This document shows, one piece after another, positions 54,044-64,000 of a stretch of 64,000 nucleotides of DNA. How positions within the stretch are numbered: position 1 is the first letter of the stretch; each line of letters starts with the position of its first letter. Position numbers and translations under genes: made by a program. The stretch covers positions 496,001 to 560,000 of the forward strand of contig NZ_LMDW01000016.1 in NCBI RefSeq assembly GCF_001425205.1, read 5' to 3'. The DNA comes from Variovorax sp. Root411 (GTDB lineage: Bacteria > Pseudomonadota > Gammaproteobacteria > Burkholderiales > Burkholderiaceae_C). The notes beneath the pieces are model-generated. The model did not search any database and was not told where the DNA came from. It was given only the letters and a program-made list of their open reading frames with translations.

Positions 54044-55038
54044 CGCCAGCCTCGCAATGCAACGCGTGCGTTGTAGCGGTTCATGCCGAAGGAGATCAGC
54101 AGCGACAACAGCAGGTAGACCGCCATGATGATCGCGATGCACTCGAAGGCCCGGCCATTCGAGCCGATGGTGGTATTGGCCACCGACACCAGTTCCGGAT
54201 AGCCCACGGCCACAGCGAGCGACGAGTTCTTGGTGAGGCTCAGCAGCTGGTTGGTGAGCGAAGGCACGATCACCCGCAGCGCCTGCGGCAGGATCACGAT
54301 GCGGAGCTGCTGCACCGGCGACAGGCCCAGCGCCTGCCCCGCGAGCACCTGGCCCTGCGAGACCGACAGGATGCCCGCGCGCACGATCTCCGCCACGAAC
54401 GCGGCTGAATAAAAGGTCAGGCCCGCCACGATGGTCACGTACTCGGGGCTCAGCGCAGCGCCGCCGCTCACGCCGAAGGCGCCACGCTCGGGAAACTCGA
54501 AATGTGTGGGCCACCAGCCGCCCTCGCCCACCACGGGCCAAGGCACGCTGAGGCCACCCTTGCTGAGCCACACGCCGGGCAGCAACCGAACAGGCTCCGT
54601 CGGGTCGGGCAGCAGGTTGGCCATCGCAAAGGCCAGCATCAGCAACTGCACCAGCAGCGGCACGTTGCGCAGCAGCTCGACGTATGCGGTGCAGATGCCG
54701 CGCAGCAGCACGTGCGGCGCCAGCCGGCCGATGCCGACGAGCGTGCCGAGCACGACCGAGAAGATGGCCGCCGGCACCGCCGCGCGCACCGTGTTGATCA
54801 GGCCCGCAAGAAACGCACGCCAGAATGGCTGGCTCGCGTCGAAGTCCAGCCAGCCTTCGCTGATCGAGAAGCCCGCGGGCTCGGTGAGAAAGTCAAAGCC
54901 GGAGCGCACGCCGCGCGCACGCAGCACCTCGAGCGCATGGTGCACGACCCAGACCGCGCCGGCCACGACGGCCAGCACCAGCAGCGCCTGGACGAGCCAG
55001 GCCAGCCAAGCGCCGCGCCGCGAGGCCTCCCGGCTCAT
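54040..55038 (-). CDS. Amino-acid ABC transporter permease (AapQ-like)
   Basis: A 332-residue permease with an N-terminal helix (WLVQALLVLAVVAGAVWVV) and a membrane domain containing AYVELLRNVPLLVQLLMLAF, the coupling loop GLSPVQQLRIVILPQALRV, and LLSLTKNSSLAVAVGYPEL. It pairs with the AapM-like protein to form a heterodimeric channel. It overlaps both neighbours by four bases, so the three transporter genes are one translationally coupled operon. Confidence 0.93.
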   Translation of the reverse strand: MSREASRRGAWLAWLVQALLVLAVVAGAVWVVHHALEVLRARGVRSGFDFLTEPAGFSISEGWLDFDASQPFWRAFLAGLINTVRAAVPAAIFSVVLGTLVGIGRLAPHVLLRGICTAYVELLRNVPLLVQLLMLAFAMANLLPDPTEPVRLLPGVWLSKGGLSVPWPVVGEGGWWPTHFEFPERGAFGVSGGAALSPEYVTIVAGLTFYSAAFVAEIVRAGILSVSQGQVLAGQALGLSPVQQLRIVILPQALRVIVPSLTNQLLSLTKNSSLAVAVGYPELVSVANTTIGSNGRAFECIAIIMAVYLLLSLLISFGMNRYNARVALRGWR

Positions 55039-56069
55039 CGAACCGGAGGTGCGTAGATCAGGCCGCCCTTGTTCCAGAGGTTGTTGGAGCCGCGAGGCAG
55101 CTTGAGCACCGACTTCGGTCCGACGTTGCGCTCGAACATCTCGCCATAGTTGCCCACGGCCTTGATGGCGCGGAACGACCAGTCCTTGTCGAGGCCCAGC
55201 AGCTTGCCCAGGTCTTCACCGGTGCCGACCAGGCGCTGCTGCGCCGGGTCCTTGCTGTTGGCCTTGAGCTCGTCGGCATTGGCCTGCGTGACGCCGAATT
55301 CCTCGGCCTCGATGAGCGCGTTGGGCACCCACTTGGCAATGGCGAACCACTCGTCGTCGCCGCGGCGCACCAGCGGCGCGAGCGGCTCCTTGGAGATCAG
55401 CTCGGGCAGGATGACGTAGTCGTCGGGGTTCGGCGCTTCCTTGTTGCGCAGGCCGGCCAGCGCCGAGGCGTCGGTCGTGAAGGCCTGGCAGCGGCCCGAG
55501 AAGAAAGCCTTGAACGAAGCCTCGAAGCTTTCGAAGACGACAGTCTTCACCGGGATGTTCTGCGCGCGGAAATAGTCCGACACGTTCTTCTCGTTGGTGG
55601 TGCCCGACTGCGTGCAGATGGTCGCGTTCTTGAGCTGCTTGGCGCTCGTCACCTTGAGCTTCTTCGGCACCAGGAAGCCCTGGCCGTCGTAGTAGGTGAT
55701 GGTCGTGAAGTTGAAGCCCAGCGAGGCGTCGCGCGTGAGTGTCCAGGTGGTGTTGCGCGCGAGGATATCGATTTCGCCAGCCTGCAGGGCCGAGAAGCGC
55801 TGCTGCGAATTGAGCGGCACGAAGTCGACCTTCTTGCCGTCGCCGAGCACGGCCGCAGCAATGGCGCGGCAGGTGTCGACGTCGAGGCCCGACCAGTTGC
55901 CCTGGGTGTCGGGTGCGGAGAAGCCCGCCACGCCGTTGGTCACGCCGCACTTGACGGTGCCACGCTGCTTGACCGCGTCGAGCGTCTTGCCGGCGAAGGC
56001 CGGCGCGGCAGCGGCGAGTGCGATGACGGAGGCGGCGGCAAGCAATGCCGGGCGGAAACGATTGTTCAT
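55035..56069 (-). CDS. Amino-acid ABC transporter substrate-binding protein (AapJ-like)
   Basis: A 344-residue periplasmic binding protein (type II fold) with a signal peptide ending AAAPAFAG. KTLDAVKQRGTVKCGVTNGV, GFSAPDTQGNWSGLDVDTCR and FVPLNSQQRFSALQAGEIDI are the AapJ/YhdW marks, and the family binds glutamate, aspartate, glutamine or broadly L-amino acids. Two cysteines (VKCGV and DTCRA) are present. The ATG at 56069 has GGAG eight bases before it. It is the first gene of the transporter operon. Confidence 0.94.
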   Translation of the reverse strand: MNNRFRPALLAAASVIALAAAAPAFAGKTLDAVKQRGTVKCGVTNGVAGFSAPDTQGNWSGLDVDTCRAIAAAVLGDGKKVDFVPLNSQQRFSALQAGEIDILARNTTWTLTRDASLGFNFTTITYYDGQGFLVPKKLKVTSAKQLKNATICTQSGTTNEKNVSDYFRAQNIPVKTVVFESFEASFKAFFSGRCQAFTTDASALAGLRNKEAPNPDDYVILPELISKEPLAPLVRRGDDEWFAIAKWVPNALIEAEEFGVTQANADELKANSKDPAQQRLVGTGEDLGKLLGLDKDWSFRAIKAVGNYGEMFERNVGPKSVLKLPRGSNNLWNKGGLIYAPPVR

Positions 56070-56242
56070 TGGTGTTCTCCTCAACAGTAAGCAAAAGGCA
56101 GTGTACGGGCCGAACCGGACTCTGCCAAAGAACTCCGGGTTGGATGCATATGCGCGTCGGTCAACCAAAATCCGGTGCCCGAAGCAGCCACAGGGTCACT
56201 ACCATACGACCCTCGAATCACTCTCAACTGGAATCCACACAA

Positions 56243-56638
56243 ATGGTCAAATCAGACGACACCGGCAAGTTCATCCTGCGCGTCGCGCTTGGCGTCCTGA
56301 TCCTGTTGCACGGCATCGCCAAGCTCAAGGGCGGCGTCGGCTTCATCTCCGGCATGCTGGCCCAGCATGGGCTGCCGGGCGCGCTGGCCTACCTGGTCTA
56401 TATCGGTGAGGTGGTGGCGCCAGTGCTGCTGATCGTCGGCCTCTACACGCGGCCGGCGGCATGGATCGTCGCGATCAACATGCTCGTGGCTTTCGCGCTG
56501 GTCCACACGAAGGACTTCACCTCGCTCGGCAAGCAAGGCGGCTGGGCACTGGAAACGCAGGGCATGTTCCTGTTCGCGGCGCTCGCCCTGGCCTTCATGG
56601 GCGGAGGCCGCTTCGCACTGAGCAGCAAGTACAACTAG
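56243..56638 (+). CDS. DoxX family membrane protein
   Basis: A 131-residue protein with four hydrophobic helices. ILLHGIAKLKGGVGFISGML and YIGEVVAPVLLIVGLYTRPA are the DoxX signature regions. DoxX proteins are found in quinone-linked and redox stress contexts, and the exact role is unknown. It is divergent from the amino-acid transporter operon and convergent with the deformylase gene six bases away. Confidence 0.9.
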   Translation: MVKSDDTGKFILRVALGVLILLHGIAKLKGGVGFISGMLAQHGLPGALAYLVYIGEVVAPVLLIVGLYTRPAAWIVAINMLVAFALVHTKDFTSLGKQGGWALETQGMFLFAALALAFMGGGRFALSSKYN

Positions 56639-56644
56639 AGCAAA

Positions 56645-57184
56645 TCAATCGTCGTCAGCCGCATCGAGGCCCGGAAACAGGACCTCGGTGTAGCCGAAGC
56701 GCGAGAAATCGCGCACCCGCATCGGGTACAGCTTGCCCAGCAGATGATCGACTTCATGCTGCACCACGCGCGCATGAAAGCCGGTGGCGACCCGGTTGAT
56801 CGGGTCGCCGTAGGGATCGAACCCGGTATAGCGGATGTTGGCGAAGCGCGGCACCACGCCGCGCAGGCCCGGCACCGACAGGCATCCTTCCCAGCCCTCT
56901 TCCTCCTCGTCGTTCAGCGGCGTGATGACGGGATTGAGCAGCACGGTGCGCGGCACCGGTGGCGCATCGGGATAGCGTGGATTCACGACATCGGTGCCGA
57001 AGATCACGAGTTGCTGGTCCACGCCAATCTGTGGTGCGGCGAGGCCGGCACCGTTGACCGCATGCATGGTTTCGAACATGTCGCGCACCAGCAGGTGCAG
57101 TTCATCGGTGTCGAAGGCGGCCACGGGCTGCGCAATGCGCAGCAGCCGGGGGTCGCCCATTTTCAGAATTTCGCGGATGGCCAT
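56645..57184 (-). CDS. def: Peptide deformylase
   Basis: A 179-residue metalloenzyme that removes the formyl group from new polypeptides. The three motifs are intact: GAGLAAPQIG, EGCLSVPG (metal Cys) and VVQHEVDHLLGKLYP (metal HExxH-type pair). It is not beside fmt, the usual partner, so it may be a second deformylase in this genome (inference). It is read alone, 36 bases before the lipoprotein gene stop. Confidence 0.95.
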   Translation of the reverse strand: MAIREILKMGDPRLLRIAQPVAAFDTDELHLLVRDMFETMHAVNGAGLAAPQIGVDQQLVIFGTDVVNPRYPDAPPVPRTVLLNPVITPLNDEEEEGWEGCLSVPGLRGVVPRFANIRYTGFDPYGDPINRVATGFHARVVQHEVDHLLGKLYPMRVRDFSRFGYTEVLFPGLDAADDD

Positions 57185-57220
57185 GGCGGGATTATCGCGA
57201 CAGCCCCGGAGCCGCCGCGA

Positions 57221-57658
57221 TCAGGGAGGCGTCTGGGTCTTGGAGTCCGGCGAAGTCCACAGGCGCGCATTGCCGCGCGGCGGCGTCGGGATGGAGCCCG
57301 GTCCTCCGCCAGTAACGGGCGGACGCGGTGCGACGCCCTGCCGGCCACCGCCCCAGTTGCCGGGCTGCCGCCCGACCACGCCGGGATTCGGATAGACAGG
57401 ACGCGCGGCCGGATAGCCCGGCCGGCCGTAGTACGGACGGTCGCGGTCGTAGTAGTACGGACGCCGCTGCTCGTAGTAGCCGCCACCCTGGATGTAGACC
57501 GGCGCTGGCGAAACGACCACGGGCGACGGTTCGCTGTAGTAAGGCCCCGACGAGTAGCCGCCACCATAGTAGGGATCGGCGGGCACGCCCACGCAGCCGC
57601 TCAGCAGCACAACGCCGCCGAGCGCGACGCTGGCACCAAGAACACGAATTTTTTGCAT
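57221..57658 (-). CDS. Tyr/Gly/Pro-rich lipoprotein of unknown function
   Basis: A 145-residue protein with a lipobox (VVLLSGC) and a low-complexity mature part rich in Tyr, Gly, Pro and Arg, with repeated PYY/GYY motifs (DPYYGGGYSSGPYYSEP, RRPYYYDRDRPYYGRPGYP). No folded domain is recognised. AAGGAG lies seven bases before the ATG. Similar Tyr-rich lipoproteins are common in Burkholderiales and are thought to be envelope components, but no function is established here. Confidence 0.8.
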   Translation of the reverse strand: MQKIRVLGASVALGGVVLLSGCVGVPADPYYGGGYSSGPYYSEPSPVVVSPAPVYIQGGGYYEQRRPYYYDRDRPYYGRPGYPAARPVYPNPGVVGRQPGNWGGGRQGVAPRPPVTGGGPGSIPTPPRGNARLWTSPDSKTQTPP

Positions 57659-57773
57659 GAGGGACTCCTTGTGGCCTTCGATTGGTTTTCAACGCCAGGT
57701 TGTAGACCCTGTTGACTGCGCTCCGATGAAGTCGCGTAACGGCCGGTAAAGGGCCTGTCGCCACCTCTGTGGC

Positions 57774-59861
57774 TCATTCCGCCGGAACACCGTTGGCGAG
57801 TATCTCCAGCATACGCGCCTCATCGATGATCTCGACGCCGTTCTCACGCGCCTTGTCGAGCTTGCTCCCGGCCTCTTCGCCGGCTACGAGGTAATGGGTC
57901 TTCTTGCTGACCGAGCCGGAGACCTTGGCACCGGCTGTCTCCAACTTATCCTTCGCTTCGTCGCGGCTCAGCGTAGGAAGCGTGCCGGTGATGACGAAGG
58001 TCAGACCCGCCAAAGGCTTCGGCGCCCTGGCGGCGGGCTCGCCCTCTTCCCAGCTCAGGCCGCAGGCGCGCAATTGCTCGACCACTTCGCGGTTGTGCGG
58101 CTGATCGAAGAAGGTGCGCAGGCTTTGCGCCACCACCGGGCCCACGTCGTTCACTTCGAGCAGTTGCTCCTCGCTCGCGTCCATGATCGCGTCGAGCTTG
58201 CCGAAGTGCTTGGCCAGGTCCTTCGCGGTGGTTTCGCCCACGTGGCGGATGCCAAGGCCGAACAGGAAGCGCGGCAGCGTGGTCTTCTTCGAGGCCTCGA
58301 GCGCGTCGACCAGGTTCTTCGCCGACTTTTCGGCCATGCGATCGAGGCCCGCCAGCGTGACGAACCCGAGCTTGTAGAGATCGGGCAAGGTGCGAATCAG
58401 GTTGGCATCGACCAGTTGCTCGACCAGCTTGTCGCCCAGTCCGTCGACATCCACCGCACGCCGCGCCGCGAAATGCAGGATGGCCTCCTTGCGCTGCGCC
58501 GCGCAGAACAAGCCGCCGCTGCAGCGGTAGTCGACCTCGCCCTCCTCGCGCACGGCTTCCGAATCGCACACGGGGCACTTGTGCGGCATGGTGAAGACTG
58601 CGCCGCGCTGGTCGTCGGGCTTGGCCAGGCTGTCCGGTGCCACGCCGACCACTTCCGGAATCACGTCGCCGGCACGGCGCACGATCACCGTGTCGCCTAC
58701 GCGCACGTCCTTGCGGCGCGCCTCGTCCTCGTTGTGCAGCGTGGCATTGGTCACGGTCACGCCGCCGACGAACACCGGCGCGAGCTTGGCCACCGGCGTG
58801 AGCTTGCCGGTGCGCCCGACCTGGATCTCGATGCCGACCACCTCGGTCAGCTGCTCCTGCGCCGGGTACTTGTGCGCCACGGCCCAGCGCGGTTCGCGCG
58901 AGACAAAGCCCAGTTGCCGCTGCAGCTCGATGCTGTCGACCTTGTAGACCACGCCGTCGATGTCATAGGGCAACGCGTCGCGCTGGCGGCCGATGTTCTC
59001 GTGGAAGGCGATGAGCTCGATGGCACCCGTCGCGCGTGCCGTCTGTGTGGCCACGGGAAAACCCCATGCGTGGAACTGCTGCAGCCAGTCGAATTGCGTC
59101 GGGCAGTCGGGTCCACCCTCGGCCGCTGGCGTCACCTCGCCCAGCCCGTAGGCAAAGAAGCTCAGGGGCCGCGCCGCGGCAATCGCCGGGTCGAGTTGGC
59201 GCACCGCGCCGGCAGCGGCATTGCGCGGGTTGACAAACACCTTCTCGTTCTTCTGCCCATCCGCGATCTTCTGGCGCTGGCGCTCGTTGAGCGCGTCGAA
59301 ATCGGCGCGCTTCATGTAGACCTCGCCGCGCACCTCGACCACGGGCGGCGCCGTACCGTTGAGGCGCAGCGGAATCTCGCGCACGGTGCGGATGTTCTGC
59401 GTAACGTCTTCGCCCACCTCGCCGTCACCGCGCGTGGCGGCCTGCACCAGCACGCCGTTCTCGTAGCGCAGGTTCATGGCAAGGCCATCGAATTTCAGCT
59501 CGCAGACGTATGCGACCTGCGGCCCGTCCTCGGGCAGGCCCAGCTCCTTGCGCACGCGCGCGTCGAAGGCGCTCGCGCCGCCGGGCGTGATGTCGGTCTC
59601 GGTTCGGATCGACAGCATCGGCACCTTGTGGCGCACCTTGAGGAAACCGTCGAGCACCTTGCCCCCCACCCGCTGCGTCGGTGAATCGGGCGTGCGCAGG
59701 TCGGGAAACTCGGTTTCGATCGCCTGCAGGCGCTGGAACAACTTGTCGTACGCCGCATCCGGCAGTTCGGGCGTGTCGAGCACGTAGTAGAGATGGGCGT
59801 GGCGGTGGAGCTGCTCGCTCAGTGCGGCGGCTTCGCGTGCCGCTTCGTCGCGCGTCGTCAT
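57774..59861 (-). CDS. ligA: NAD-dependent DNA ligase
   Basis: A 695-residue ligase, normal length for LigA. The nucleotidylated lysine is in CELKFDGLAM near residue 120. The adenylation domain contains VFVNPRNAAAGAVRQLD, an OB fold follows, a Cys4 zinc finger starts CPVCDSEAV and ends GGLFC, then come helix-hairpin-helix repeats (GIRHVGETTAKDLAKHFG) and a C-terminal BRCT domain. GGGAGA precedes the ATG. It is the third gene of smc-zipA-ligA. Confidence 0.97.
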   Translation of the reverse strand: MTTRDEAAREAAALSEQLHRHAHLYYVLDTPELPDAAYDKLFQRLQAIETEFPDLRTPDSPTQRVGGKVLDGFLKVRHKVPMLSIRTETDITPGGASAFDARVRKELGLPEDGPQVAYVCELKFDGLAMNLRYENGVLVQAATRGDGEVGEDVTQNIRTVREIPLRLNGTAPPVVEVRGEVYMKRADFDALNERQRQKIADGQKNEKVFVNPRNAAAGAVRQLDPAIAAARPLSFFAYGLGEVTPAAEGGPDCPTQFDWLQQFHAWGFPVATQTARATGAIELIAFHENIGRQRDALPYDIDGVVYKVDSIELQRQLGFVSREPRWAVAHKYPAQEQLTEVVGIEIQVGRTGKLTPVAKLAPVFVGGVTVTNATLHNEDEARRKDVRVGDTVIVRRAGDVIPEVVGVAPDSLAKPDDQRGAVFTMPHKCPVCDSEAVREEGEVDYRCSGGLFCAAQRKEAILHFAARRAVDVDGLGDKLVEQLVDANLIRTLPDLYKLGFVTLAGLDRMAEKSAKNLVDALEASKKTTLPRFLFGLGIRHVGETTAKDLAKHFGKLDAIMDASEEQLLEVNDVGPVVAQSLRTFFDQPHNREVVEQLRACGLSWEEGEPAARAPKPLAGLTFVITGTLPTLSRDEAKDKLETAGAKVSGSVSKKTHYLVAGEEAGSKLDKARENGVEIIDEARMLEILANGVPAE

Positions 59862-59885
59862 GGTGTCTCCCGAAGGTCGGAGTTG

Positions 59886-60989
59886 TTAGCTGAAGAGGCG
59901 CCGCGCCAGCGGCGAGCCCGCCGCAAGGTCGCGCGCATCGAGCGTGTCGTAGAGCTGCTCGAGGTCGGCGCCGATCACGTCCATGGTTTCGTCGCGCAGC
60001 AGCTGGCCGTCGCTGTCGGTGACCACGCCGTCCATCTCGCGCGCCAGCGTGGCGGCGGCTTCGCGCATGCGGCGGAACGGCTCTTCGCCACGGTCGACCT
60101 GCGGCACATCGAGGCTCAGGCTGAGCTCGCGAATGGCCGACTGGGCCGGGTCGTCGGCCAGCGCCGCTTGCGTGTCGAAAGCCAGCCCGAGGATCGGCGG
60201 CAAGCCGGCTTCGCTGGTCGGCAGCACCATGCGCCCCGGGATGATGCCGGCCACGAAGCCGAGCCGCGCCGCGTTCTGCTGCACATAGCCCGGACTCCAG
60301 GCCGCATGCAATGCGCGCAGGACAAAACCGAGCTGCGCATCGTGCGCGCTCGCGAACTGGTCGAGCTCGCGGGCGCGCGCCACTTCGTCGAGCATCTCGG
60401 GGAATTCGGGCGCGCCGTTGACGGCATCGGCGAAGGCCTGCGCCTTGACCACGAATTCGGAGTATTCGATCTCGTTGAGCGCACCCGTGCGGTTGGCCAG
60501 CTGCACGCCGACCTGGAAAGCGCTGTAGCGCTGGCCGGCCACGGGCGGCTCCCACTGGCCGGTGTGTTCATTCAGGCCTTCGATGGCCACCGGCTTGCTG
60601 CCCGCGCGCCGTGTCGGCGGCATGGCGGCGATGGCGGCATCGCCCGAGGCGAGGCCATCGAGCGAGATCGGTGCGATCACGTCGATCAGCGGGTCGAGCC
60701 CGCCGCGGCGTTCGCCGGTCGCCACGGGCACGCCGCTGGGCGCCGGCAGGTCGGGGTCGAACAGCGGTTCGTGGCGGTCGGCACCCTGCATCTGGTGCGG
60801 ATCGGCATGCAGCATCGGCTCCATGCCGCCGCCGCTCGCCGCCAAAGCGCGCTCGGCTTCATCGAGCGCGACGTCGATCGCGTCGGGCTGGCGCGGCGCA
60901 TTGCGGCGTGACATCAGCGTGTTGTAGGCAACGACGGCCGCGAGAACGAGGCCGCCGAGGATGGTCAGGGCGAGAGTGAGGCTGCTCAT
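59886..60989 (-). CDS. zipA: ZipA-like cell division protein
   Basis: A 367-residue protein with an N-terminal membrane anchor (LALTILGGLVLAAVVAYNTL), a Pro/Arg-rich linker and a C-terminal domain of about 230 residues that resembles the ZipA FtsZ-binding domain (IEYSEFVVKAQAFADAVNGA, RELDQFASAHDAQLGF, GRMVLPTSE). The beta-proteobacterial homologues are diverged from E. coli ZipA, so the name rests partly on its place between smc and ligA. It starts 14 bases after the smc stop. Confidence 0.85.
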   Translation of the reverse strand: MSSLTLALTILGGLVLAAVVAYNTLMSRRNAPRQPDAIDVALDEAERALAASGGGMEPMLHADPHQMQGADRHEPLFDPDLPAPSGVPVATGERRGGLDPLIDVIAPISLDGLASGDAAIAAMPPTRRAGSKPVAIEGLNEHTGQWEPPVAGQRYSAFQVGVQLANRTGALNEIEYSEFVVKAQAFADAVNGAPEFPEMLDEVARARELDQFASAHDAQLGFVLRALHAAWSPGYVQQNAARLGFVAGIIPGRMVLPTSEAGLPPILGLAFDTQAALADDPAQSAIRELSLSLDVPQVDRGEEPFRRMREAAATLAREMDGVVTDSDGQLLRDETMDVIGADLEQLYDTLDARDLAAGSPLARRLFS

Positions 60990-61003
60990 GGGTGCCGCTC
61001 GGC

Positions 61004-64000
<2,997 letters not shown>

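Overview
The window looks like chromosome from a high-GC betaproteobacterium of the Comamonadaceae, most probably Variovorax or a close relative. This rests on the smc-zipA-ligA order, the large fused PurL, a Bug-type solute-binding protein, Liv-type transporters mixed with acyl-CoA genes, and short palindromes of a kind I associate with this family. The genus is an inference. No rRNA, tRNA, CRISPR array, transposase, integrase or prophage gene was seen. Coding density is high and no gene-free gap exceeds about 300 bases.

Left part (1-12000): a Bug/TctC binding protein, a 2-keto-4-pentenoate hydratase-like enzyme, a 925-residue membrane PAS-GGDEF sensor, a divergent azoreductase/LysR pair, a lipoprotein serine hydrolase coupled to a probable Fe(II) dioxygenase-fold protein, two small membrane proteins with FNR-like palindromes upstream, an SDR, and a lone PAAR (type VI secretion tip) gene overlapping an OmpA-like periplasmic protein gene.

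Middle (12010-33247, all on the minus strand): about 21 kb of lipid and acyl-CoA catabolism. In transcription order it holds an acyl-CoA ligase, two paralogous Liv-type binding proteins, LivH, LivM, LivG, LivF, a FadB-like fusion enzyme, an M20 peptidase, a thiolase, an acyl-CoA dehydrogenase, small proteins, an SDR, a PaaI-type thioesterase, a zinc-free reductase, an AidB-like acyl-CoA dehydrogenase and a GST. A divergent AraC-type regulator sits at its head. Uptake, activation and a full beta-oxidation turn are therefore encoded together.

Right part (33463-64000): housekeeping genes. These are the overlapping run selO-msrB-yciB-bolA followed by a PpiC foldase and a strong terminator, purL, then map and glnD. 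Two c-di-GMP proteins follow, then an I78 inhibitor lipoprotein, a HAD hydrolase, pgm, a homoserine dehydrogenase, an amino-acid ABC transporter without an ATPase, DoxX, peptide deformylase, a lipoprotein, and ligA, zipA and smc. The last runs off the right edge.

The most interesting signals are these. (1) An attenuator-like leader upstream of the homoserine dehydrogenase gene has a short reading frame ending in Thr/Ile codons, overlapping hairpins and an intrinsic terminator. (2) A composite repeat occurs twice, in opposite orientations. Each unit is a conserved core of about 42 nt flanked by variable arms that still pair with each other. One copy splits livG from livF. (3) The LivG/LivF pair appears to have one degenerate ATP site. 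(4) The duplicated binding proteins carry conserved upstream blocks, with helically phased palindromes next to one of them.
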